Source: an uncultured Nitrospirales bacterium (GTDB taxonomy: Bacteria > Nitrospirota > Nitrospiria > Nitrospirales > UBA8639). Taken from it: a stretch of DNA of 64,000 nt. The position numbers were made by a program, and so were the translations under genes. The notes under the pieces are model-generated. The model saw only the letters and a list, made by a program, of their open reading frames with translations. It did no database searches and was not told where the DNA came from. The DNA lies in contig OY282373.1 in the NCBI GenBank assembly GCA_958295805.1, positions 157,001 to 221,000 of the forward strand, given 5' to 3'. Shown in pieces: positions 26,647 through 35,623 of the stretch. Positions within the stretch are counted from its first letter, which is position 1, and the number at the start of each line of letters is the position of its first letter.

Positions 26647-28113
26647 TCAAGATTCATCCGAAGAAAGTTCTAACTGGTCAAAAATACTAAAAACGTCATC
26701 CGGCTGCAGAGCCCAACGGTAGGCTGGATGTACCTCCCAGTCAAAACCAAAATCGGCAAATCGGCTGCTCAAGTAGCGACTTTCCTCGAAATACTTTCGC
26801 AATATAGACCCAGGACTCTCCCTTCGTCCCGTCAAGAAGTTGATTTTGTACATAAAGGCCGCTAATTCCCGCGGATCAGCATCTTTCTGTGCAAATCGGA
26901 ATTTGCCTTGCTCCATTATTCTTTTAATTTTATGAATCAATTCATCCGTGTGATAGACATATCCCTGTCTAGTTGTCTTTTCTTTTCTGTTCGGCTTCAT
27001 TCCTATCAATAAGCGTTCAATATCAGGAAGTTCCGATCTAAATTCATTTATGGTATCTTGCAGCCGACCTTGTGAGTACTCCTCAAATGATCCCTCTAAG
27101 TCTTGAGTATTAATTCGGTTACTACTTCTAAGGTGTGCCTGTCTGGCCGCAAGTGTACAGAGTTTTACAAGATCTCTAGGGCGACGGCGAATGAGTGACA
27201 TAAAAACACGGTACATGGGTGCATTTTTCCAATGACCACGACCTTGAAATCGAGGTTCCACTATTGACTCTAGGTAATCCGCCAACCGAGATTGCGGCAT
27301 AGACATCAATTTTTCTTCGTTAACAGCTCGCCCCCAAAAACTCTCAATCCGTTTGACCCAAAGCACAAATATCTCGTGATTAGTCCACGTATGCCAGATC
27401 ACGGAACCTTCAATCTTGTCTGTCGATTCATCCGATGTTCTCACAAGAAAGTACACGTCGGATCGTATTCCTATACGAAAAAAGATTCCACTATTATCAG
27501 TCGAAATATCTCGAACGGCATTCAGCAAAGCAGAAAGACGCGTAATGTCTTGCATTCGTCCTTGCCACCCTCGATCAAGATCATCAATGTAGATGTAGAT
27601 AGACTTGCTCTCTAGAAATTTCGTTACGACCTTTTCCTTCGCGGGGGCTAGGTTGAGTTTGGAGCGATCTTTAAAGACTTCAAGAAGGAACTCTATGACC
27701 TTGCTGCCAAAAGCGGCAAACTGATGCATCTTATCGTCATTCCCAAGTGCCATCTCCGTCAGAACTTTTTTTGCGACAAGCTCAAGGATTCCTGACTTCC
27801 AATCGCGTATAGTCGTAAGGAAGTCGGATGTACTGCTCCCCAGATTGGCTATATCGTCAGGCTTTATCAAAACAGTTAATTTTTGATCGTCTTGTTCCTC
27901 TGCCATGGCGACCTGAAATAGGGCGGATTTACCAATCCCTTTATGGCCGACTAGAATCCGAAGAGGTACGTCTGCAATGACCTGATCGTAGGTATTGGTC
28001 TTAAAATAGTACTGTCGTAATCGTTCACTAGATTCGTTTTCGGCGGCCTCATGTCCGAAAAGTTTTTGTATTTCATTTTCACTGAAGTTTAGCGATGGAC
28101 GAGATTCAGACAT
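26647..28113 (-). CDS. P-loop ATPase, Sll1717-like, probable defence protein
   Basis: A 488-residue ATPase. Walker A is LVGHKGIGKSALF near residue 50 and Walker B is IYIYIDDLDRGW near residue 160. The opening LFGHEAAENESSERLRQYYF is the family's usual lead-in before the P-loop. The rest is helical, with many charged residues. The family is recurrent in defence islands; a nuclease or membrane effector is not visible in the protein. It is AT-rich relative to DUF499 and separated from it by 384 bp, so it is probably its own unit rather than part of the operon. Confidence 0.75.
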   Translation of the reverse strand: MSESRPSLNFSENEIQKLFGHEAAENESSERLRQYYFKTNTYDQVIADVPLRILVGHKGIGKSALFQVAMAEEQDDQKLTVLIKPDDIANLGSSTSDFLTTIRDWKSGILELVAKKVLTEMALGNDDKMHQFAAFGSKVIEFLLEVFKDRSKLNLAPAKEKVVTKFLESKSIYIYIDDLDRGWQGRMQDITRLSALLNAVRDISTDNSGIFFRIGIRSDVYFLVRTSDESTDKIEGSVIWHTWTNHEIFVLWVKRIESFWGRAVNEEKLMSMPQSRLADYLESIVEPRFQGRGHWKNAPMYRVFMSLIRRRPRDLVKLCTLAARQAHLRSSNRINTQDLEGSFEEYSQGRLQDTINEFRSELPDIERLLIGMKPNRKEKTTRQGYVYHTDELIHKIKRIMEQGKFRFAQKDADPRELAAFMYKINFLTGRRESPGSILRKYFEESRYLSSRFADFGFDWEVHPAYRWALQPDDVFSIFDQLELSSDES

Positions 28114-28284
28114 TTGATCTACCTTTGGCAGGAAAGATAAAAGCAGTTACTTCCTGTCCCTTTTATTCCAAGTGACTACGTACATAATAAAGGACAAATT
28201 GGGCAAGCGTGTCAATGGCGTTGGGCATTGTTGTAACTATCGCGGGTTGGATATGTCCATTGCGACCTTGCGAACAGGGATATC

Positions 28285-28461
28285 ATGAAAATTGTGCCTC
28301 TACGTGTCGAAATCCTCCATCTGCACACGGAAACGAGCGATGTGTCACCTGAATTCCCTTTCAAGCTAATCGTCGGCAATACCTGCGACATTCTCGGGTA
28401 TTCACTCCAGTTCACTCGCCCACAATGGAATCGTCAAGAAAGTGCAACACCTTTTTATTAA
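28285..28461 (+). CDS. Small 58-residue open frame, uncertain
   Basis: An ATG at 28285 opens a frame ending TAA at 28461 with a weak AGGGAT upstream. The product starts MKIVPLRVEILHLHTETSDV and resembles nothing I know. It is the only candidate in the 384-bp gap between the ATPase and DUF499 genes. It is antisense to the island and may be a gene fragment or a chance frame. Confidence 0.25.
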   Translation: MKIVPLRVEILHLHTETSDVSPEFPFKLIVGNTCDILGYSLQFTRPQWNRQESATPFY

Positions 28462-28497
28462 CGTGTTGGTATAAGCATCTACACGATGCGGCTTCTG

Positions 28498-31311
28498 TCA
28501 CTGGATGTTCACCTTTTCCGATAATCCCAGGTCTGTCAGTATTTGCTTCAACTCGTCCACGAGTCCCCGGGCTATCGAGTCATTGACCGTCACTGAGAAT
28601 TCGATGCCGATTTTCAGGTTTGCCCCACTGCGTAACTTGGGCAGCAGCTTCGTGCCCAGCCGGTTCCATGTTTCAGGCGGAACGTCGCCGCTCAGGCGGA
28701 TGGTCCTGGTGGCCTCACTCAACGGCGTCTCGGATTTTGATTCGGATTCCGGATCCAATGACGCTGCCGGTACAGACCGTTCCTCCGAGGAAGGATGGAG
28801 AATAATCGGTTCCTGTTCCGGTTTTGTCCTCAGCGTCATCGCCTTTTCCCTGCGAAGCAGAAACACGCCGGAGTCGAACGTGACTTCTTCAATCGGGACA
28901 GGTTCTTTGAACCACATTCGTTCGTAAGTCCCGTCCGACTGCCGGCCGGAGGCCAAGCCGAAGTCGCCCCGATTCACGAACTCGACGACCTTGGCGCGAA
29001 GCGTGGCGTCCGGATCAAGTAGCCGCGTGAGCGATCCGTTCAGAAAACTCTGGCGAAGACTCGCCATCGGCCATGCGCCGCATTCCATCAAAGCCGGTGG
29101 CCAGTTTCGTTCGATGTACCCGATTCCCACGGAATCATTGAGGATCGCCTGGGATTTCAATGCCGTCAGGACGCGAGCGCACAGCGTTTCGCCTCCGCTC
29201 GAATGCCCCGCACCCAGGTCAATGACCTTCAAGCCGTTCGACTCGTTGCCTGCCTGCGCAGGCAGGCCGTCCGCGATGACGACGAAGCGGTAGCTGCCCC
29301 AAATCTCATCCTTCACGGCTGTTTCAGCATCGGTCACCTTGGATTGGATTTCGGTCCGGTCCGTCCGATCGAAATCCCCGCCCAGCGTGCCATCGGCGAC
29401 CTCCCTGGCCACGCGCTTCCAGGCCAGCATCAATTCGATTTTGTCTCGCAGATCGCGCCCAGGCTTCTTTACGCACCAGACAAGCGAGGCCGGATAGAGC
29501 CTGGGTGACGTGCCGCGCTGGGTTGTCCAGTCACGGATCTGCTCGCGAAGAGTGCCTGTGCCCGCCTGCCCGTGCTGCGGCAGACGGGTCCAGTCCGACT
29601 CCGGATTCACGACAACAAGCGTCAGCTTCGGCGTATCCTGCACTGATAAGCCGTCGGCCGGAAACGGCACGATGGGGAGAGCCGCGCCCCGGTCGAATTC
29701 CCTTTGGACCATTGAACGCATGACCGGGCGAATCTCCGTGTCTTCGTCCAGAGAAGCGCGCCGGTCGCTGACGACCTTTTTCATGGTCGGCTGGTGACTG
29801 ATCTTGAACCCGTCCGACCCGATCCGCCGGATGAAGTAGGTTTTGTCCTCAAGCGCGAGTGCGGCGTTGTCCACCGACGTGGTATCCACATCAGGGTCAC
29901 CGAGCGCAAAGCGCAGTTCCGGCAGGTGAGCCACCTTATCGATCTGGCCGCCGGAAGACTCGAAAAAGATCGTCGTTCCCACCCGTCGGTGGATGTCTCG
30001 CAGGGCGCCCTTTGTATCCGCGTCCAAGGCCCGGGCGTGCGCCTGTGCTCCAGAAACGTCGGCGTCAATGGCGGCGACGAGTCGGGATTCGCCGAGTTGA
30101 CCGAGCACCACGCTACGAAATTCCGGTACTTCGAGCGGTGCGGACCCAAGCGTGATGAGCGGCTCCGTCCGTGCCGTCGTGAACCCTTCCCTGAAGGCCC
30201 AGGAGATCCATTGGGCCAGCATGGCCAGCGTGCCGCGTGTCTGTTGGTATTGGGCCAGCGCCTGCCATTTGCGTTGAAAGACCGAGAGCGTTGACGGATG
30301 GAACGGGAAACACGTTTCAAAACGGGTGCGTAAATATTCCCTGGCCTTGCTCTCCGTTGTGGCGCTGTCCACCGCCGTCCATTCGGACGGTAACTGGGCG
30401 CGACGCTCGAAGCACCAGTCGGCATACGCCTTCGATACCTTCTTCCGTTGGCGGTCGTTGCCGATGTCCTCAAAAAGCCGCCGCCGGATCACTTCGCTGA
30501 TTTCCGCCTCGTCGTTGGCAATCAAATCCTGGGCAACGCGCCGGACCACCTTGGTGATCTTGTCCTGCCACTGCATGTCCCAGTCGGTCATCTCGATCTG
30601 GCTGCGCGGCAGGCTGATGACCGCCGCGCCGTGCGTCGTCGCGGTCGTGGCAACCGTCAGATTCTGGATAAAAGCGTGGAACGGTTCGGCCAATCCACGG
30701 TGCCGATTCAGAAAATTCAAGACCTCATCGAAAAGAAGCAGCACCGGCGCGTTGGCCGCCTTGAAGACGCGGGCAATCGCCTCGGTGCCGGGAGGCGTGG
30801 TCTTGGCCGCGGGGCCGAGTTCCTTGACGCCTTTCTCACCGGCGAGTTGCCGGGCGACGTCGATCCACGGCGTTTCCCTGCCGTCTTGAGGGTCCCAAGC
30901 GTTGCCGACGAAGACGCCGACGCGAGCGTCGGGAGCTTTGGTTATCCCTGCCTCGTTCAGGAGATCCCCCACGCCCGGGAATTGAGAGGCACCCGCGCCG
31001 GCTCGCGCAAGGTGATAGAGCGAGGTGAGCGTATGCGTCTTGCCGCCGCCGAACTGGGTAATCAGGGTCAAAACCGGCGACGTGTTCTCCGTTCGTCCGG
31101 AGAGGCGCCGGAGCACCATGCCGGTATGGTCCTTGAGCGCGCGCGTGAAGCAGGTACGGGCGAAGAACTGTGCCGGATCGCGGTAGTCCTCCGGCGCGGT
31201 CCCAGCGACCACGTGCTCAAGCGCGATAGCGAACTCATCCGGGCTGAACGAACGGCCTTCACGGACTTCCCGGCGGAGCGTAACGACTTTGTACCAGGGT
31301 TCAAGTGCCAT
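28498..31311 (-). CDS. DUF499 ATPase (COG1483-type)
   Basis: A 937-residue AAA+-type ATPase. Walker A is FGGGKTHTLTSLYHLARAGA near residue 88 and Walker B is VLLLFDEVLNFLNRHRG near residue 195. The product opens MALEPWYKVVTLRREVREG, which is family-typical. DUF499 proteins are found next to DUF1156 methylases and SNF2-type helicases in defence islands, exactly as here. Two short dispersed-repeat copies lie inside it in frame (about 29250-29272 and 29563-29590, giving Gly/Gln/Ala-rich segments). It is the last gene of the long minus-strand run; the DUF4276-like gene ends 40 nt upstream. It may power DNA translocation or sensing for the methylase-helicase complex; this is inference. Confidence 0.85.
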   Translation of the reverse strand: MALEPWYKVVTLRREVREGRSFSPDEFAIALEHVVAGTAPEDYRDPAQFFARTCFTRALKDHTGMVLRRLSGRTENTSPVLTLITQFGGGKTHTLTSLYHLARAGAGASQFPGVGDLLNEAGITKAPDARVGVFVGNAWDPQDGRETPWIDVARQLAGEKGVKELGPAAKTTPPGTEAIARVFKAANAPVLLLFDEVLNFLNRHRGLAEPFHAFIQNLTVATTATTHGAAVISLPRSQIEMTDWDMQWQDKITKVVRRVAQDLIANDEAEISEVIRRRLFEDIGNDRQRKKVSKAYADWCFERRAQLPSEWTAVDSATTESKAREYLRTRFETCFPFHPSTLSVFQRKWQALAQYQQTRGTLAMLAQWISWAFREGFTTARTEPLITLGSAPLEVPEFRSVVLGQLGESRLVAAIDADVSGAQAHARALDADTKGALRDIHRRVGTTIFFESSGGQIDKVAHLPELRFALGDPDVDTTSVDNAALALEDKTYFIRRIGSDGFKISHQPTMKKVVSDRRASLDEDTEIRPVMRSMVQREFDRGAALPIVPFPADGLSVQDTPKLTLVVVNPESDWTRLPQHGQAGTGTLREQIRDWTTQRGTSPRLYPASLVWCVKKPGRDLRDKIELMLAWKRVAREVADGTLGGDFDRTDRTEIQSKVTDAETAVKDEIWGSYRFVVIADGLPAQAGNESNGLKVIDLGAGHSSGGETLCARVLTALKSQAILNDSVGIGYIERNWPPALMECGAWPMASLRQSFLNGSLTRLLDPDATLRAKVVEFVNRGDFGLASGRQSDGTYERMWFKEPVPIEEVTFDSGVFLLRREKAMTLRTKPEQEPIILHPSSEERSVPAASLDPESESKSETPLSEATRTIRLSGDVPPETWNRLGTKLLPKLRSGANLKIGIEFSVTVNDSIARGLVDELKQILTDLGLSEKVNIQ

Positions 31312-31350
31312 TGGGTATAGGTCTTCTTGCTCGTTTCTCTGCGGGGTGAA

Positions 31351-31983
31351 TCAATTCGGACGCCCCAATGACTCCAGGGTTTTCACCCATTCGTGGAACC
31401 GCTGGCATTCAGCACGCATCGTCTTCAAGCCTATTTCCATTGCCAGAATGGGACCGTTAACCGCCTTCTTGTATCCTGGGATGATTTGCGTAATACGCTT
31501 GCTGGGCGCCGTGTCTAGATTATCGTTGATATCTTCGGGAGTGGGAAATCGTGAACGAACCTCTCTGAGTTGCATGATGCTCTGGTTCGATGCGCGTGCG
31601 GCTCTGAACGCCGTGACGTCCGAGAATAACAACCCCTCAAATTCGTGCTTCTGAACATAGGGAATGACCGTTTTTCGGTTTGGAACGTTCCGTCGGATTT
31701 CCTGCCCAAGATGTTCCTCCAATTCATCAACCGTTCTTTCTCCTTTGCCGCGAAATCCATAGAAATCCACCAATGAAGTCACGGCGTCAAATGACCAGGA
31801 CAAATGGACCATCTCCGATACAAGTCGTTCGACGCTGACGTTGCCGCCACCACCGTGGCTGCTGGCGCGTCTAAGCAGTATCGGAATCGGCTCGATCTTC
31901 ATCGGCCGCAGATGGGTTGCAAGAACGGACTTGACGAATTCCTCCTCGGTTTGACCTTCCACCGATATGGCGAGACGGATCAC
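31351..31983 (-). CDS. DUF4276-like TOPRIM nuclease partner (pair A)
   Basis: About 210 residues from the GTG at 31983, which overlaps the ATPase stop as GTGA; an ATG at 32013 is also open. The start ISVEGQTEEEFVKSVL and the later VDFYGF fit the acidic residues of a DUF4276/TOPRIM-type fold, and the FEGLLFSD block is family-typical. Together with the coupled ATPase it forms a two-gene version of an OLD-type nuclease, where ATPase and TOPRIM domains are normally fused. The predicted action is ATP-regulated cleavage of DNA or RNA; the trigger is unknown. Confidence 0.8.
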   Translation of the reverse strand: MIRLAISVEGQTEEEFVKSVLATHLRPMKIEPIPILLRRASSHGGGGNVSVERLVSEMVHLSWSFDAVTSLVDFYGFRGKGERTVDELEEHLGQEIRRNVPNRKTVIPYVQKHEFEGLLFSDVTAFRAARASNQSIMQLREVRSRFPTPEDINDNLDTAPSKRITQIIPGYKKAVNGPILAMEIGLKTMRAECQRFHEWVKTLESLGRPN

Positions 31984-33104
31984 GGACGGCCACCGAGAAG
32001 ATTCTTTTGCCAAAGCTCACCCGTCGTATATTCCTCCAACCAGTGTTGATACTCATTTGTATCAAGCCGGCGGACCTTTGTCTCGCCATCTTGCAGTTCC
32101 AGCACAATGATCTCATTCAGACTGAACGTATCCACGAGCAGAGGAGATTGTGTTGCGACGATGACCTGCTTGTCATGTCCAAGTGCTTGAATCATGCCGC
32201 CTACCAAGGTAATAGCCGCCGGATGCAAACCTAACTCCGGTTCGTCCAGCAGGATGACGTCAGGCAGCATGCCCGTCGGCAGGTTGAGCAGCGTCACCAG
32301 GGCAAAGAAACGAAGCGACCCATCGGAGGTCAGGTGCGCGCCAAACGTCTTGTCCATGCCTTTAGCCTTCCACGCCAAGAAAACTTTTCCATAGCTCTCT
32401 TCAATCTGGAACCGGTCGAAACCCGGAAGCACCCGGCCGACGTGGCGGCAGATCGTCTCGAATCGCGTGGCGTCTTGACGTTCCAACCGGAGCAGAATCG
32501 CGGCCAGATTGGCGCCGTCAGAGCGGAGAAAGTTGTTGTCCTCCACGTCCCACCGTATCTTGAACTTCGAGCCGTCGGAAGTGTCGTGGAATTGATACGC
32601 CGTGTAATTCCGCAGCAGATTGAAAAGGACCTGTGCCGTTCTCGGATTGACGCCGACGGGTTCATGAGATTGTACGGCTTCGACGATTTTTGCTTCCGAA
32701 TGGCCGCTTCCGAGATATTGCCAGGGTGCGTCAGTCGGCAAATGCTCCCGGCTGAACCGGAAAGCCTCTTCCGTGAAGATGAAACGATCGGGATGTGCGT
32801 GAGCGAGCGTAAACCGATAGTCGTTTCGGCCCGCGTCGGTTCGTATGGTTACCGTAGCATCCATGCGCGGGCTGACCTTGCTGCCGCCGAACAACTGATC
32901 GTCGGCTCCGCCCTGGCGTTGGACGAACTCATCAAGCCGCCGAGACCGTAGCATCCACCCCATCATCTCGAAGAAGCGGATGAAGTTGGACTTGCCGGAT
33001 CCATTGGCACCGATCAAGACGGCGACCCTGGGCAAGTCGTCGATCTCGACGTCGGCGAGGGAGCGGAAGCCTTTGACGTGAATGGAGTTAATCAGGTTCG
33101 GCAT
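31980..33104 (-). CDS. ABC/OLD-like ATPase (pair A)
   Basis: A 374-residue RecF/SMC-type ATPase. Walker A is LIGANGSGKSNFIRFF near residue 32, Walker B is VILLDEPELGLHP near residue 287, and the switch histidine is replaced in VIVATQSPLLVDTF, where Gln stands at the usual His. It is followed by the coupled DUF4276-like gene. Its start overlaps the end of the PIN gene by 13 nt, so the three genes are transcribed together. Such ATPases typically form a dimer that gates the partner nuclease. Confidence 0.85.
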   Translation of the reverse strand: MPNLINSIHVKGFRSLADVEIDDLPRVAVLIGANGSGKSNFIRFFEMMGWMLRSRRLDEFVQRQGGADDQLFGGSKVSPRMDATVTIRTDAGRNDYRFTLAHAHPDRFIFTEEAFRFSREHLPTDAPWQYLGSGHSEAKIVEAVQSHEPVGVNPRTAQVLFNLLRNYTAYQFHDTSDGSKFKIRWDVEDNNFLRSDGANLAAILLRLERQDATRFETICRHVGRVLPGFDRFQIEESYGKVFLAWKAKGMDKTFGAHLTSDGSLRFFALVTLLNLPTGMLPDVILLDEPELGLHPAAITLVGGMIQALGHDKQVIVATQSPLLVDTFSLNEIIVLELQDGETKVRRLDTNEYQHWLEEYTTGELWQKNLLGGRP

Positions 33105-33559
33105 AAATCCTGCCTGCTAAGCAACCGTTTGTGCGTCTTTGTGAAATTTTTGTTCTGTCGCGTTGAGTAGATATTTCCTTGAGGATTGTCAATCAATTTT
33201 TTGTTTTTGAAATCCTGCTGCAACTTCCCATCGTTGGAGTACAACAAGCGGGCGCCGCTCAGTTCGGCCACGGCAAGAACATGAGGATCATCTGACTTAT
33301 GTCGTCCACGTTGTTTCATCTTTTCGACACTTGCATAGACTTCGTCTTTGTTCAAAGTCCGCATTTTTCCAGCACGTACAGCCTGACTTGCCCACTCTCT
33401 GAATTTCAGAGAACCCACCTCAAGTTCCTCAAGCAATTTCCCGCCAACCACCAAACGGTTGCTTCCTTTGTTGATCCAGTCAAAAAACTTATCTCCCGCC
33501 GGAGTCGGGTTGGGGCCGAACACCTCGTTGGCAACATTGGCGTCAACAATAGCACACAT
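33092..33559 (-). CDS. PIN-like nuclease partner (pair B)
   Basis: A 155-residue protein. It opens CAIVDANVANEVFG (first acidic residue) and later has KSDDPHVLAVAELSGARLLY and SNDGKLQQDF, the typical acidic positions of a PIN domain. PIN proteins are metal-dependent RNases. It lies 8 nt downstream of an OLD-like ATPase, where the other pairs carry a TOPRIM-type partner, so it appears to replace that module. The C-terminal 30 residues are basic (TRQNKNFTKTHKRLLSRQ). No antitoxin gene sits beside it, which supports the ATPase as its regulator. Confidence 0.75.
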   Translation of the reverse strand: MCAIVDANVANEVFGPNPTPAGDKFFDWINKGSNRLVVGGKLLEELEVGSLKFREWASQAVRAGKMRTLNKDEVYASVEKMKQRGRHKSDDPHVLAVAELSGARLLYSNDGKLQQDFKNKKLIDNPQGNIYSTRQNKNFTKTHKRLLSRQDLCRT

Positions 33560-33567
33560 TCCTCAGA

Positions 33568-34953
33568 TCACTTCCGCTTCCATAAAGACCGCGCCGTTTC
33601 TTGCATGAAGAAGCGGCGATAGCTTTCAGGGGCATTCAAGACGTTTCCCTCTTCATCCAACCGTAGAGAATGAATGCGAATGTCCAAGCCGCCACGCTCA
33701 AAATACAGAATGGACACGTCCGCAGGCTTCAGACCCCCTACACCATCGCGGACATCCATGCGCACTCGGTCAAGCAGGTGGTCGCTGTGCGTTTCGACCA
33801 CCAGTTGACGCCTAGGGTTGGCAACCTGACAAAACAGACTTCCGAGAGCAGCCTGGGCACTGGGATGAAGATGCACTTCCGGTTGTTGCAAGAGGAACAT
33901 CGGTGGGACGTCGTGACGCAGCAGTTCGGTAATAACGGGCAGAACCTGACTGACTCCGTAGCCGACGTCAATCAGATTGCGTTGCGGTCCCTTGGCCTTA
34001 CGTCCGGATTTCCTGACCTGTAACTGAAACGGTCCGCTCGCCGTCTTCCCAAGAGGCTTAACCGAAATTTCGTCGAAAAGACCTGACTCCTTTCCGAACT
34101 TTTCGAATGCACCTTTGAGAGCCTTCCATCGTGTCACGTCTCGAAAATATAAGTCGGCAAGATACATCGGAACATAATCGCCTTCGGGGTCCCGTGTGGG
34201 ACGAGAGGGATCGTACGTTCGATGCGGTTTAGATCGAACCGGGGAGCTGGCATACAACGGTTGGCTACGGAACATCTTCTCCAGGTTGTAAATCCGTTCA
34301 ATCAGTTCCCAATCACTGTCGCCAGGTTGTCCGGAACCGCGTCGTACAACTAACTTATAATCTGCACGCTCCAGCCGGGATTTCCCTCCTAGCCCTCCCA
34401 GATAAGAATTCCGAAGAAAGTCAATTGACAACATGTGATCGTCATTAGGCCAATATATGCCTTCATCAATCGTCCAAACTCCTTTCGGCGTGCCGATGAA
34501 AAACTTACACAATCCACCTTTATAGATGTCTTGACTGTGGCACAATTTGACCCATACGCCCTCTTCTTCATTGGAAAAACGTCTTTCCACCGGAAATGGG
34601 ACCGTCCCCCTCTTTCCAAAAACGACATTGAGCCGATAGCTGACATCCTTCGTCGTTCGCCAGCCTTTTTGCCAGTCTTCATGAGTGACAACAAACCCTG
34701 CCTCAAACGTCTCAGCCCGACTTCCCCGTGCTCCCCGGTGGTGAGCGATTTCGTCGAAGCTGCCGAGGTCGTAGGGCTCTTCCTTGAAATCGGGAACGCG
34801 ATTCTGGCGGGGAAGGTCCCACAGCGCCCGGATCATTGCCAGGAAGGAGGTTTTGCCGGTGCTGTTTTCGCCGACGAGGAGGGTCAGGGGGGCCAGGCGG
34901 GCGGTTTGTTCTTCGCGGAAGCAGCGGAAGTTTTTCAGTGTAATTTGGTCCAT
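33568..34953 (-). CDS. ABC/OLD-like ATPase (pair B)
   Basis: A 461-residue ATPase. It opens MDQITLKNFRCFREEQTARL. Walker A is LVGENSTGKTSFLAMI near residue 27. Walker B is the FLLQQPEVHLHP stretch near residue 355, and the switch region is VVETHSDHLLDR. The long segment between the motifs is divergent, as expected for target-sensing inserts. The TOPRIM gene of pair C ends 3 nt upstream of its ATG and the PIN gene starts 8 nt after its stop, so the modules are packed with almost no spacing. Confidence 0.85.
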   Translation of the reverse strand: MDQITLKNFRCFREEQTARLAPLTLLVGENSTGKTSFLAMIRALWDLPRQNRVPDFKEEPYDLGSFDEIAHHRGARGSRAETFEAGFVVTHEDWQKGWRTTKDVSYRLNVVFGKRGTVPFPVERRFSNEEEGVWVKLCHSQDIYKGGLCKFFIGTPKGVWTIDEGIYWPNDDHMLSIDFLRNSYLGGLGGKSRLERADYKLVVRRGSGQPGDSDWELIERIYNLEKMFRSQPLYASSPVRSKPHRTYDPSRPTRDPEGDYVPMYLADLYFRDVTRWKALKGAFEKFGKESGLFDEISVKPLGKTASGPFQLQVRKSGRKAKGPQRNLIDVGYGVSQVLPVITELLRHDVPPMFLLQQPEVHLHPSAQAALGSLFCQVANPRRQLVVETHSDHLLDRVRMDVRDGVGGLKPADVSILYFERGGLDIRIHSLRLDEEGNVLNAPESYRRFFMQETARSLWKRK

Positions 34954-34956
34954 GGG

Positions 34957-35619
34957 TTAACCGATTTCTGCAAGACTTCTCACTCCGTCTCGAAAGACCT
35001 GGAAACTTTTCGACCCGTTCCGGTCCACGTCCACGTGGGGAGCGATTTTTTCGGCCCATTCACGTTTTGCCATTCCTGTATTGGGATAGCCGGATTGCTT
35101 GAGCCGTGCTGCCCCGCAGGGATGGACGGCATCCGCGAGAACTTCCCACGTGCCGCAGATGCTGTCTTGCACGTACCCGTTCAGAACGGAATCCTTTGCG
35201 CCGGGATAGGCCGCCTTGACCGCGGCACGATCTCCCAACAACCACGCTTCGCTTTCCTCAATGGCAATCCTGAACAGCGTTCTCGGACGCGGCCGGCACG
35301 CATTCAACATGGCAAGCAACTCCTGCTTGAATGCCCTGCAATCTCTGGTGTCCAAGTCCACGACGACAACAACCGCGGCCGGCTGGCTGAGACTCTTGAG
35401 ACTCCGCCCGTATCCCCGCAAGAGCTTTGGCAGTCGATCCAGAAGAATCCGTTTCTCGCGGTCCGTGACATCGCGCAAATTCCTTGGGATGCGACCGATG
35501 CCCTTGTAGGCGTGTATCTTCCAGGAATGAACCGATCCATTTGGACCGAGAATCTTTTCCAAAAGATGCTCAAGCGCAACGCTCCCCGACCTGTCCTCAA
35601 CCAGCACTTCAAAATGCAC
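34957..35619 (-). CDS. TOPRIM/DUF4276-like nuclease partner (pair C)
   Basis: About 220 residues from a GTG at 35619, 4 nt after the upstream ATPase stop; the frame is open much further but the upstream part is shadow sequence of that ATPase. It has the TOPRIM acidic set: VLVEDRSGSVALEHLL (Glu) and VVVVDLDTRDC (DxD). The block RIAIEESEAWLLGD closely resembles RIAVREVEAWLMAD of pair D, so the two are homologous. It should act as the nuclease arm of the coupled ATPase. Confidence 0.78.
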   Translation of the reverse strand: MHFEVLVEDRSGSVALEHLLEKILGPNGSVHSWKIHAYKGIGRIPRNLRDVTDREKRILLDRLPKLLRGYGRSLKSLSQPAAVVVVVDLDTRDCRAFKQELLAMLNACRPRPRTLFRIAIEESEAWLLGDRAAVKAAYPGAKDSVLNGYVQDSICGTWEVLADAVHPCGAARLKQSGYPNTGMAKREWAEKIAPHVDVDRNGSKSFQVFRDGVRSLAEIG

Positions 35620-35623
35620 CGGC